DNA of 34,892 nucleotides from Acidobacteriaceae bacterium (GTDB lineage Bacteria; Acidobacteriota; Terriglobia; Terriglobales; Acidobacteriaceae), in NCBI GenBank assembly GCA_003170825.1, contig PMYL01000020.1, forward strand, positions 1 through 34,892. Direction: 5' to 3'. Shown piece after piece: positions 8,168 through 17,000 of the stretch. Position numbers and translations under genes: made by a program. The notes under the pieces are model-generated. The model worked only from the letters and a program-made list of their open reading frames with translations. It searched no databases and was not told the origin of the DNA. Every line of letters begins with the position of its first letter. Position 1 is the first letter of the stretch.

Positions 8168-9547
8168 TTGGGTGAACTGACCGAACCTCTTGAACAACCG
8201 CTCGACCCCCGCCCCCGCGTCGTCATCGTAGGCGGCGGCTTTGCCGGCATCCATGCCGCCAACGGACTGGCCCACCTTCCGGTAGACGTTACCGTCGTAG
8301 ACCGCCGCAACCACCACACCTTTCAGCCGCTCCTCTACCAGGTCGCCCTCGCCGTCCTCTCTCCGGCCGACATTGCCCAGCCCATCCGCACCATCCTGCG
8401 CAAGCACCGGAATACCCAGGTCCTGATGGACGAGGTTGTGGGCATCGACGTCTCCACCCGCCAGATCGCCCTCGGCTCCGGCGCCCAGCTCCCCTTCGAC
8501 TACCTGGTCCTTGCCACCGGCGCCACCCACTCCTACTTTGGCCGGGACGACTGGGCGCCCTTTGCCCCCGGCCTCAAGACCATCGAAGACGCCCTCGAGA
8601 TCCGCCGCCGCGTCCTCCTCGCCTTTGAACTCGCCGAGCGACAGATGGTCGAGCACGGCTGGCACCCTCCCCTCAACTTTGTCGTCATCGGCGGCGGTCC
8701 TACCGGCGTGGAGCTGGCTGGAGCCATCAGCGATATCGCACAGCTCTACATGCGCCACGACTTCCGCCACATCGACCCCTCCAAGTCCCGCGTCCTGCTC
8801 CTCGAAGGTTCGCCGCGCATCCTCGCCGCCTACCCCCCGGACCTCAGCGCCAAGGCCGAAGCCGCGCTCGCCCGCCTCGGCGTCGAAGTCCACACCCAGA
8901 CCCACGTCACCGGCCTCGGCCCCGGCTGGGTTGAAGCTGCCGGCAAGCGCATGGACGCCGTGGTCACGCTCTGGGCCGCCGGCGTCCAGGCCTCGCCGCT
9001 CGGCAAGCTGCTGGGCGCGACGCCCGCCGTGAAATTGGATCGCCGCGGCTGCGTCTTTGTCGACGCCTTCCTCAATCCGCCCGGCCTCCCGGAGGTCTTT
9101 GTCCTCGGCGACCTGGCCCGCCTCGAGCAGGATGGTTGCACGGTGCCCGGAGTCGCCCAGCCCGCCATGCAGATGGGCGACCACATCGCCAAAATCCTTG
9201 CCGCCGACCTCGCGGGCGCGCCGCGTCCGCCCTTCCGCTACTTCGACAAGGGCGACATGGCCACCATCGGCCGCATGGACGCCGTCGCCAGGCTCGAATG
9301 GCCCTTCAAGGCCCACATGAGCGGCTTTCCCGCCTGGGCCGCCTGGCTCACCGTCCACATCTTCTTTCTCATCGGCTTCCGCAACCGGATATGGGTCTTT
9401 TTCGCCTGGATATGGACCTACTTCACCTTCACCCGCGGCGCACGCCTGATCACCGGCGACCAGCGCCTCCCCGGCTGGCAGGACCAACTCGCCGCGGGAC
9501 AAGCCCAATCACCCGACCCGCCACAATCTTCCGATTTGTCATCCTGA
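8168..9547 (+). CDS. Type II NADH:quinone oxidoreductase (NDH-2)
   Basis: This 459-residue single-subunit, non-proton-pumping NADH dehydrogenase oxidises NADH with FAD and reduces quinone at the inner membrane. The first Rossmann motif is VVIVGGGFAGIHAA (residues 18-31) and the second is VVIGGGPTGVELAGAI (about 173-188). The quinone-side sequence AQPAMQMGDHIAKIL and a C-terminal hydrophobic anchor (about 385-425, FPAWAAWLTVHIFFLIGF) are typical. The start is TTG at 8168, supported by GTGAGGG at 8155-8161, with no closer ATG giving the full N-terminus. The stop codon and the last two residues lie inside a family A repeat starting at 9538, so the present C-terminal tail was shaped by the repeat. 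Confidence 0.95.
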   Translation: MGELTEPLEQPLDPRPRVVIVGGGFAGIHAANGLAHLPVDVTVVDRRNHHTFQPLLYQVALAVLSPADIAQPIRTILRKHRNTQVLMDEVVGIDVSTRQIALGSGAQLPFDYLVLATGATHSYFGRDDWAPFAPGLKTIEDALEIRRRVLLAFELAERQMVEHGWHPPLNFVVIGGGPTGVELAGAISDIAQLYMRHDFRHIDPSKSRVLLLEGSPRILAAYPPDLSAKAEAALARLGVEVHTQTHVTGLGPGWVEAAGKRMDAVVTLWAAGVQASPLGKLLGATPAVKLDRRGCVFVDAFLNPPGLPEVFVLGDLARLEQDGCTVPGVAQPAMQMGDHIAKILAADLAGAPRPPFRYFDKGDMATIGRMDAVARLEWPFKAHMSGFPAWAAWLTVHIFFLIGFRNRIWVFFAWIWTYFTFTRGARLITGDQRLPGWQDQLAAGQAQSPDPPQSSDLSS

Positions 9548-9603
9548 GCGATCGGTTAAAGGCTGTCATCCTGAGCGAGCGCAGCGAGTCGAAGGACCTG
9601 CGT
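9538..9603. repeat. Intergenic repeat, family A, overlapping the end of the NADH dehydrogenase gene
   Basis: GTCATCCTGAGCG units start at 9538 and 9565, again 27 bases apart. They are followed by GAGCGCAGCGAGTCGAAGG and ACCTGCG, the same tail as at 2058-2126. The first unit supplies the TGA stop (9545-9547) of the upstream gene. Confidence 0.8.
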
Positions 9604-9634
9604 TTCGCATTTTCACAGTCACAAAGCCCCGTGC

Positions 9635-9670
9635 CCCATCCTTTCCGCTTTTTTCTGCGGAAAGGGTGGG
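9635..9670. repeat. Hairpin repeat, family B, copy 1 (upstream of serS)
   Basis: CCCATCC then TTTCCGC (9635-9648), an 8-base T-rich loop, then GCGGAAA and GGGTGGG (9657-9670) form a 14-pair stem with one G-T pair. A GTG lies just before the first arm and a short tail (ACGAATCTCGAA) follows. Two other copies (25433, 27546) keep the outer arms and loop but change the inner arms on both sides together. It sits 56 bases before serS. The T-run is in the loop, so it is not an ordinary terminator. Confidence 0.8.
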
Positions 9671-9726
9671 AAACCACGAATCTCGAATCAACCCCCTCCA
9701 AACTAGTCGTTTAAACTGGAAGAGCG

Positions 9727-11064
9727 ATGCTCGACCTGGGATTTGTTCGTGCCAACCTGGAATTGGTGGAAGAAAAGCTGCGCGCCCGCGGGGCCGACCC
9801 GGCTGCGCTGCTGGGCGATTTTCGCGCCCTGGATGAGAAGCGTCGTCTGTCAATCACGCTGGTCGAGGGACGGAAGGCTGAACTAAATCTATTGAGCAAG
9901 GAGATGGGCGAACTCAAGAAGACCGGCCAGGACACAACGGCTCTGACGGAGAAAATCCGCTTCAAAAAGGATCTTCTTGAACGTGCGAAGAATGATCCCG
10001 ATGTTTATAACGAGCGGATGAGTGGAGTCTTGTCGAGTATTCCCAACCTTACCCGCGACGAAGTGCCTACGGGTAAATCCGAGGCCGATAATCTTACCGT
10101 CAAAACTTGGGGCGAAAAGCCGGTCTTTAACTTTGAGGCCAGGCCGCACTGGGAGCTGGGCGAGTCGCTGGGGATTCTCGATCTGGAGCGGGCGGCCAAG
10201 CTCAGCGGCGCGCGCTTTGCCGTCTACATGGGCGCCGGAGCCCGTCTTGAGCGCGCTCTCATCAGCTTCATGCTCGACCTGCACACCAGCAAACACGGCT
10301 ACACCGAAGTCCTCCCGCCCTTCATGGTCAACTCCAAGTCCCTCTACGGCACCGGCCAGTTGCCCAAGTTCGCCGACGACCTCTTCCGCTGTTCCGATGC
10401 CGACGCCGAAGCCGTCGCCCGCGGCGAGTTCAAAGACAACGACCACTGGCTCATCCCCACCGCCGAAGTCCCCGTCACCAACCTCTACCGCGACGAAATC
10501 CTCGACGAAGCCCGTCTCCCCATCCGCCTTACGGCTTACACCCCCTGCTTCCGCGCCGAAGCCGGCGCCGCCGGCAAGGACACTCGCGGCATCATCCGCC
10601 AGCACCAATTCCAGAAGGTCGAGCTGGTCAAATTCACCCGGCCGGAAGACTCCGAAGCCGAGCACGAGCGCCTCACCCGCGACGCCGAAGAAATTCTTGA
10701 AGCCCTCGGCCTGCCCTACCGCCGCGTGCTCCTCTGCACCGGCGACACCGGCTTCTCCTCCGCAAAGACCTACGACCTCGAAGTCTGGCTCCCCGGCCAG
10801 CAGCTTTACCGGGAGATCTCCTCCTGCTCCAACTTCGACGCCTTCCAGGCCCGCCGCGCCAACATCCGCTACCGGCCCGCTGGGGAAAAAGGCGCTAAGG
10901 CCAAGCCCGAGTTCGTCCACACCATCAACGGCAGCGGCCTGGCCGTCGGCCGCACTTGGCTGGCCATCCTTGAGAACTACCAGCAGCCCGACGGATCCGT
11001 GCTCATTCCACAAGTCCTCCAGCCCTACATGGGCGGCCTCGACAGAATTGTGAAGGAAATTTAA
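9727..11064 (+). CDS. serS: Seryl-tRNA synthetase
   Basis: This 445-residue class II synthetase charges tRNA-Ser, and also tRNA-Sec where present, with serine. The N-terminal helical hairpin that grips the long variable arm covers about residues 1-105 ([17 protein letters not shown] onward). Class II motif 2 is [20 protein letters not shown] (about residues 277-296), and motif 3 is [16 protein letters not shown] near residue 400. Length is normal. Codon choice changes within the gene: up to about codon 175 third positions are mixed with many GAT, CTT and AAA, and beyond it they become almost uniformly C. The next gene's ATG overlaps the TAA by one base, so the two are likely coupled. Confidence 0.97.
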   Translation: MLDLGFVRANLELVEEKLRARGADPAALLGDFRALDEKRRLSITLVEGRKAELNLLSKEMGELKKTGQDTTALTEKIRFKKDLLERAKNDPDVYNERMSGVLSSIPNLTRDEVPTGKSEADNLTVKTWGEKPVFNFEARPHWELGESLGILDLERAAKLSGARFAVYMGAGARLERALISFMLDLHTSKHGYTEVLPPFMVNSKSLYGTGQLPKFADDLFRCSDADAEAVARGEFKDNDHWLIPTAEVPVTNLYRDEILDEARLPIRLTAYTPCFRAEAGAAGKDTRGIIRQHQFQKVELVKFTRPEDSEAEHERLTRDAEEILEALGLPYRRVLLCTGDTGFSSAKTYDLEVWLPGQQLYREISSCSNFDAFQARRANIRYRPAGEKGAKAKPEFVHTINGSGLAVGRTWLAILENYQQPDGSVLIPQVLQPYMGGLDRIVKEI

Positions 11065-11483
11065 TGGCGCCTCTAAACCCAGCCGCACCCAACCCGCAAC
11101 CCCGCCGCACTCTCAAGCAGATCCTGCTCAGCTATTTCTACTGGACCTACCCACGCGGCTGCTTCCACTACGACGTGATGGTCACGCTGATCCTCGCGTT
11201 CATCTTCCTCACGCCCCTTTTCTGGAACTACGGCGACAAGCCGTCCCCCATCGGCGGACCCTTGCATCCCATCCAGGTCGTCGCCAATGACGGCCACGGC
11301 CTCATCGTCACCGTGCAGGCCTCGGATGCCAATGTCCCCGTCGGCGCCCCGGACCCGGTCGTCAAAAAAGCCTTGCGCAAGGCCATCGAACCGGTCACCG
11401 GCGATGCCGTCGTCGTCGAGCATTGGGAAACCGTCACCGACGCCCAGGGAAATCTTGCCTGGAAGGTCTGGGCCCACCGCTAA
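11064..11483 (+). CDS. Membrane-anchored hypothetical protein, translationally linked to serS
   Basis: The 139-residue product has one membrane helix at about residues 39-56 (VMVTLILAFIFLTPLFW). It is preceded by a basic, Pro-rich cytoplasmic tail and followed by about 80 residues that should lie in the periplasm. The outer part has short beta strands, including DGHGLIVTVQASD and GDAVVVEHWETVTD. This one-helix, small beta-domain plan loosely recalls ExbD/TolR proteins, but no family motif supports that and the function is unknown. The ATG at 11064 shares a base with the serS stop codon. Confidence 0.75.
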   Translation: MAPLNPAAPNPQPRRTLKQILLSYFYWTYPRGCFHYDVMVTLILAFIFLTPLFWNYGDKPSPIGGPLHPIQVVANDGHGLIVTVQASDANVPVGAPDPVVKKALRKAIEPVTGDAVVVEHWETVTDAQGNLAWKVWAHR

Positions 11484-11516
11484 AAGCAGCCTCTGAATAA
11501 GTCGATGTTTTGAAGG

Positions 11517-11536
11517 GTACGGGCTTTAGCCCGTAC
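11517..11536. repeat. Perfect 8-base palindromic repeat
   Basis: GTACGGGC and GCCCGTAC flank a TTTA loop. A partial second copy (GCGGGCTTTAGTCCCTGA) follows 31 bases later without the closing arm. It lies between the serS-linked gene and the LolA-like gene, on the plus-strand transcript. There is no T-run, so it looks like a dispersed extragenic palindrome rather than a terminator. The wording resembles a repeat type seen in many acidobacterial genomes. Confidence 0.6.
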
Positions 11537-11688
11537 ATATGTGGAGCACAATGAATGCGGGCTTTAGTCCCTGAGGGAAATCTCTTATGGGCCAAATGAA
11601 TCTCTTGGCAACTCGTGAAAAGGTTCACTGATCCAATTTTTTTTGCTTCTCCCGCCGCATTCCAGCGTCGAACAAAAGAAGGAACCCT

Positions 11689-12390
11689 ATGCGTCTCGGA
11701 ATAAAGCTCGTCTTCGCCGCGTCCATCGCCCTCGCCCTGCTTCCGGGACGGGCGGCGTTCGCAGCCGATGACCTGGAAAAGGTTCTGCGCCAACTCGACA
11801 TCGCCGCCGCCAATTTCCACTCCACCTCCGCCGACTTCGAGTTCGTCACCGAGCAGACCGATCCGATCTATGACAAGGATGTCCAGAAGGGCGCCGTCTA
11901 CTACAAGCGCAACGGCAAAGCCTTCCAGATGGCCGCGCACATCCGCGAGGAGAACGGCAAGCCCGTGCCCAAGGACCTGACCTACTCCGGCGGCAAAATC
12001 ACACTCTATGAAAAGCTCGCCAACCAGGTGCATGTGAGAGAAGCCGCAAAGTACGAGAGCTACCTGCTGCTCGGCTTTGGCGCCAGTGGCAAGGAGCTGG
12101 CCGGCAAGTGGGACATCAGGTATCTGGGCTCCGAGACCCTCACCGACGGCAAGGCCGGCGTCAAGACCGAGAAGCTGGAACTCGTGGCCAAAGACCCGGA
12201 TGTGCGCAAGATGTTTCCCAAAGTGACCATCTGGGTTGACCCCGCCCGCGCAGTAAGCCTGAAGCAGGTCTTCGACGAGGGCCCAGGCCAAAAACGGACT
12301 TGCTTGTACTTCAACATCAAGACCAATCTGACCCTGCCTGGCAGTGACTTCACCTTCAAAACAGACAGCAACACCCAATACGTCAAGTAG
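11689..12390 (+). CDS. LolA-like outer-membrane lipoprotein carrier domain protein
   Basis: This 233-residue exported protein has a Sec signal peptide (MRLGIKLVFAASIALALLPG, cleavage near AAFA-AD). The mature part fits the LolA/LolB-like half-barrel: an N-terminal helix (DDLEKVLRQLDIAAANFHST), then ADFEFVTEQ and alternating strands. LolA carries lipoproteins across the periplasm. Many acidobacterial relatives are annotated only as outer-membrane lipoprotein-sorting proteins, so a carrier role is an inference. AAGGAA lies 4-5 bases before the ATG. It converges on the GT39 gene. Confidence 0.75.
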   Translation: MRLGIKLVFAASIALALLPGRAAFAADDLEKVLRQLDIAAANFHSTSADFEFVTEQTDPIYDKDVQKGAVYYKRNGKAFQMAAHIREENGKPVPKDLTYSGGKITLYEKLANQVHVREAAKYESYLLLGFGASGKELAGKWDIRYLGSETLTDGKAGVKTEKLELVAKDPDVRKMFPKVTIWVDPARAVSLKQVFDEGPGQKRTCLYFNIKTNLTLPGSDFTFKTDSNTQYVK

Positions 12391-12448
12391 CCGGCTGCCC
12401 CACCTTCGCGGCGTCTTTGTTTTTGCCGCTAAGCTGGGATAGATCCAC

Positions 12449-13954
12449 CTATCTACAGCCTTTTATTGTCTTCCCCGCCGGCCCCCTGTTCCCTGTTCTT
12501 CTGAAAACTCCGTAAAGGCCAACTCCTCCCAGCGCAAACAGCATCGGAAAGCACTCCAGCGTATACCGCGCCTCCGGCGCCTCCACGGTCAGCAGCAGTG
12601 CGCTCCGCAGCACCATATACGCCAGCATCCACGGCCAGAACCGGGGTCCCCAGGGACGGGTCTTCGTCCCTGGGGTGGAGAAGCGCGGCCGCAGGCACAG
12701 CCCCGCCACTCCCAGCAGCAGATACACCGCGTTCAGCCCCGCGTACCCCCAACTGAATCGCGTCTCCGCGTTGTGATGGGCATAGACCCACCAGTCCAGG
12801 TCGATGGGCAGGTTCTCCACCCTCGGCCGCAGCCACATGTCGGCTACCCGCCCCAGCGGCAACCACAGATAATAGCGCAGCGGGTGTGCCTCAATCCGCT
12901 CCTCGGCCAGCCGTCCAAACTGCGCATCCATTCCCGCCGTCAAGTCCTGCCCATTGCCGTTGTACGCCTGAGCCAGAGCGGCGGTCTCAGCGTACTGCGC
13001 CGGCGAGTCGAATGCCCGGCTCGGCAGCTTGCTCAAATCCAGCGGCCCGCCCGGCACATTCCAATAAATGTCGTACGTCGAGACGAAATCCAGGCACCAG
13101 CTCTTCACCCAACTCTCCCAGCCGGGATGCGTATCCTCGCCGGGATCGTTGGCGTAGCGCGGCGCCAGCGGCTCAAACACATGGAACACCCGCCAGTTCC
13201 GCCACGTCCACGCTCCAAAAGGAACCAGCGCCAGCAAAACGCAAACCAGCGCCATGCGAACCAACTTCTTTCGCGGAATTGCCCCGGCCCCATCCCCGCG
13301 CCTCAACCCAATCACCAGCGCCGGCGCCAGCGCCACCCCAACCAACGCCCCATCCGGCCGCAGCAGCGCCGCGAAACTCACCGCAAACGTAAACCAGAGC
13401 GCGCTCGACCATCCCGGCCGCGCATGGAACCGCGCCAGCGCCCACAACGCCAGCGCCATCGCAAACAGTGTCGGCGACTCCGTCAGCGGAGCGGCCGTAT
13501 ACGACGCCGTAAACGGGCACAGCGTCGCCAGCCAAAGCGTGCAAAGCGCCGCCCCAGCCTTCAGCTCAGGCGGCGCAATGCGGCGCGCAAACCCCGCCAG
13601 AAGCAGGCAGCCCAGCAGCTCCAGCGCGATCTGCGCCCACGCCGCCGAGGCGTAGTTTTCCATCCCGAAAACCCTGAAACAGAGCGCCAGAAACAGCGGA
13701 TAGCCGGGCAGCCGGATCAGCGTCGAATACACCTCGCCGTCGCTCGCGATCAGCGCATACTGTCCATGCAGCAGCAGATTCTTTGCCAGCCCGCCGTAGA
13801 TCAGCGTGTCCCCATTGACCTGAAAAAGCTCCTTGAGCATCCACACGCGCAACACAGCGCCCGCGGCAAGCGCCAGCCCCACCGGCAGCGCCCGGACCAC
13901 GCGGCCATAAATCCGGCCCAAAGCTGTCAATTGACTCTCGTGAGCGGCTTCCAT
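12449..13954 (-). CDS. GT39-type polytopic membrane glycosyltransferase
   Basis: This 501-residue membrane protein has about ten hydrophobic helices, of the dolichyl-phosphate-mannose mannosyltransferase (GT39/ArnT-like) class. Such enzymes move a sugar from a polyprenyl-phosphate donor onto lipid, protein or glycan on the outer face of the membrane. The conserved acidic loop after the first helix reads NGDTLIYGGLAKNLLLHGQY (about residues 47-66), followed by STLIRLPGYPLFLAL. Near residues 426-437 the frame passes through a palindromic repeat (12643-12677), which encodes the low-complexity stretch TPGTKTRPWGP between two membrane helices. The gene is divergent from the polysaccharide fusion gene with a 65-base gap, which hints at a shared role in envelope glycans. 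Confidence 0.85.
   Translation of the reverse strand: MEAAHESQLTALGRIYGRVVRALPVGLALAAGAVLRVWMLKELFQVNGDTLIYGGLAKNLLLHGQYALIASDGEVYSTLIRLPGYPLFLALCFRVFGMENYASAAWAQIALELLGCLLLAGFARRIAPPELKAGAALCTLWLATLCPFTASYTAAPLTESPTLFAMALALWALARFHARPGWSSALWFTFAVSFAALLRPDGALVGVALAPALVIGLRRGDGAGAIPRKKLVRMALVCVLLALVPFGAWTWRNWRVFHVFEPLAPRYANDPGEDTHPGWESWVKSWCLDFVSTYDIYWNVPGGPLDLSKLPSRAFDSPAQYAETAALAQAYNGNGQDLTAGMDAQFGRLAEERIEAHPLRYYLWLPLGRVADMWLRPRVENLPIDLDWWVYAHHNAETRFSWGYAGLNAVYLLLGVAGLCLRPRFSTPGTKTRPWGPRFWPWMLAYMVLRSALLLTVEAPEARYTLECFPMLFALGGVGLYGVFRRTGNRGPAGKTIKGCR
12643..12677. repeat. Palindromic repeat, family C, in frame inside the GT39 gene
   Basis: CCCCAGGGAC (12648-12657) and GTCCCTGGGG (12666-12675) form a perfect 10-base stem around the loop GGGTCTTC. 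GGGGT precedes it and TG follows. The element shares its 35-base layout, and every base except those in the variable stem positions and one loop base, with the copy inside gatB (22530-22564). Between the copies the inner stem changes from AGGGAC to AACGAC, with matching changes on the other arm. Confidence 0.85.
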
Positions 13955-14019
13955 ACGATTCGTAATGTATAGCGTAGACCGTTTCTATGGTTTCCGCGTA
14001 TAGGTAAACCAAGCCGTCC

Positions 14020-17000
14020 ATGCCGGATAAGCAGATATTCTTCGACCCCCAACGCAAGCGATGGAAGCGTCTGCGGCGCATCCTCGACATAATAGCCGTA
14101 GTTTCCACCCTCGTTCTGGCCGTCTTCATCTTCAACGTACTGCGCAATCAGCACCTACCCGAGCTGCTGCTGCCCGTGCCCAAACACAACTACAAAGCCC
14201 TCAACGACCGTACCCCGTTGTTGCGCGGCGCCAAAGCCCGGGCCGCCCGCCGCAAGACCGGCCGCAAACCCTCCGATATCCCCTTCAACACCGGCGAAGG
14301 TCTGCGCGCGGCCTATTACGTGCAATACGACGCGGCCAGCTACTCCTCGTTTAAGCAGCACGTCCACCAGATCGATCTGCTGTTTCCCGAGTGGCTCCAC
14401 GTCGACGCCCCCCAGGCAACGCTGCTGGCCATAAACAACGACAGCCACCGCGAGTATCCCGTGGTCGACGGCGCCACCGTCCATGACCCCGACGACATGG
14501 ACAGGATCAAGCGCGTCATCCAGGCGTCAAAGGAAGATACCGAGATCTTTCCCCACCTGAACAACTTCAACCCCAACACCCAGTACTGGGACTCCACCTT
14601 CGGCGACGTCCTCAAGGACAAAAACAAGCGCGCCGCTCTGCGCCAGCAGATTCTTCGCTTTTTCACCGCGTATCCGGTCTATCGAGGCCTATCGCTGGAC
14701 TTTGAAAGCCTCCCCGACGACGCCGACCCGGCCTACTTGAGCTTTATTCAGGAGCTCTATGCCGACATGCACCCGCGCAACCTCCGCTTCTACGTCAACA
14801 CCGTCGTTTCCATCTCCGACAACGATCTCAAGCTGATTGCCGCCAACTCCGACGGCATCATCCTCATGAACTACGACCAGCACCAGGTTACAAGCGGTCC
14901 CGGCCCCATCGCCAGTCAGGAGTGGTTCGTCGGCAACCTCACCCGCGTCCTCAAAGTCGTCCCCAAAGAGAAGCTCATCTGCGCCGTAGGCAGCTACGGC
15001 TACGACTGGACCCTCTCCATTCCCAATCCCTCAAAAAACGAGAGCGGGGACAAAAAGCATCCCAAGCCTCCCCAGGTCCTCTATACAGAAGACCTCTCGG
15101 TCTCCGACACATGGCAGCGCGCCTCTGACGCCGACGCCGACCTCGACCTCGACTACGACACCCTCAATCCCCACTTCGAATACATCGACGAAGACTTGAA
15201 CCGGCGCCACGTCGTCTGGTTCCTCGATGGCGTCACGCTCCTCAACGAACTGCGCGCCGCCCGCGCCCTCGGCCTGCAGACCTTTGCGCTCTGGCGTCTG
15301 GGCGAGGAAGACGGCTCCCTCTGGAACGTCTGGGACAAGCCCAGCGCCGCTGAGTCGCTCCAGGCCCTCGCCTCCGTCCAGCCCGGCCATGACGTTGACA
15401 CCGAGGGCGAAGGTGACATTCTCCGCGTCACCGGACCGCCCCAGCCCGGCAAGCGCGCGGTCCAACTCGACACCGACGAGCCCGACCCCCGCAAGAAGCT
15501 CATCGTCGATGAGCACATGGACGTCTATCCCCGCACCTACACCATCGAGCAGTACGGCTACCATCCCAATCAGGTCGCCATCTCCTTCGACGACGGCCCC
15601 GATCCCAAGTGGACCCCCAAGATCCTCGACATCCTCAAACAGAAAAACGCCAAGGGCGCGTTCATGCTCATCGGCGCCGAAGCCGCTGAGAACATTGGTC
15701 TCATGCAGCGCGTCGTCCGCGAGGGTCACGAGATCGGCAACCACACCTACACCCATCCCGACATCAGTGAAATCTCCCCGCGCCAACTGGACCTCGAGGT
15801 CAAGCTCACCGAGCGCCTCTTCGCCAGCAAGCTCGGCGTCCAGCCCCTCTACTTCCGCCCGCCCTACGACATCGACGAGGAGCCCGACACCGACGACCAG
15901 GCCGCCCCCGTCGTCCGCATCCAGCAGGACGGCTACACCATCATCGGCAACAAGATCGACACCGGCGACTGGAACGAGCATCCCCGCAAGTCCCCCGCCG
16001 ATATCGCCCAATCGGTCCTCGCCCAGCTCGAAACAATGAAGACCAAGCCGCAATTCCGCGGCTCCATCATCCTCATGCACGACGGCGGCGGCGACCGCTC
16101 CGCCACCATCGCCGCCCTCCCCATCCTCATTGACACCCTCCGCGCCCACGGCTACGCCATCGTCCAGGTCTCCGCGCTCATGGGAAAAACCACCGCCCAG
16201 GTCATGCCCCGGCTCACTCTGTGGCAGTTCCTGCGCGCGCTGCCGGACTCCATCGCCTTCTCCGGCGTCCAGATCGTCGGCAACTTCATCGTCCTGGTCT
16301 TCTTCCTCGGCGACATCCTCATGAGCGCCCGCCTCATCCTCGTCGGCATCTTTGCCGTCGTCGACCGCCTGCTCAAGCCCCGCCTCCAGGCCTCGCCCGG
16401 CTACAACCCCCGTGTCGCCGTCCTCATCCCCGCCTACAACGAAGAGCCGGTCATCGTCCGCACCATCCGCTCCGTCCTCAACTCCGATTACAAGAACCTC
16501 CACGTCATCGTCATCGACGACGGCTCCCTCGACCGCACCTTCGATGTCGCTCGCGAGGCCTACGCCGCCGAGATCGCAGCCGGCCGCCTCCAGGTCTTCT
16601 CCAGGCCCAACGGTGGCAAGGCCGCCGCCCTCAACTTCGCCCTCGACCGCATGTCCGAAGAAATCTACGTCGGCATCGACGCTGACACCGTCATCGCCGC
16701 CGACGCCATCTCCCGCCTCATCCCCCACTTCGAAGACCCCACCATCGGCGCCATGGCCGGAAACGCCAAAGTCGGCAACCGCGTCAACCTATGGACCCGC
16801 TGGCAGGCCCTCGAATACATCACCAGCCAGAACTTCGAGCGCCGCGCCCTCGACCTCTTCCACGTCGTCACCGTCGTCCCCGGAGCCATCGGCGCATGGC
16901 GCGCCGCCCCCGTCAAGGCCGCCGGCGGCTATCCCCTCAACACCGTCGCTGAGGACGCCGACCTCACCATGAACCTCCTCGAACAGGGCCTCAAGGTTGA

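Noticed and set aside
12400..12448. GCGGC / GCCGC arms around a T-rich run after the LolA-like gene, as a possible terminator
   Set aside because: The T-run is inside the loop rather than after the stem, so it does not fit an intrinsic terminator.
15031..16728. Minus-strand open frame of 565 codons opposite the polysaccharide fusion gene
   Set aside because: Its product is low-complexity (Asp/Gly/Val/Glu-rich) and mirrors the strong third-position C bias of the sense gene; sense-strand domains are unambiguous. Same reasoning for 8117-9508 and 9889-11088 (minus).
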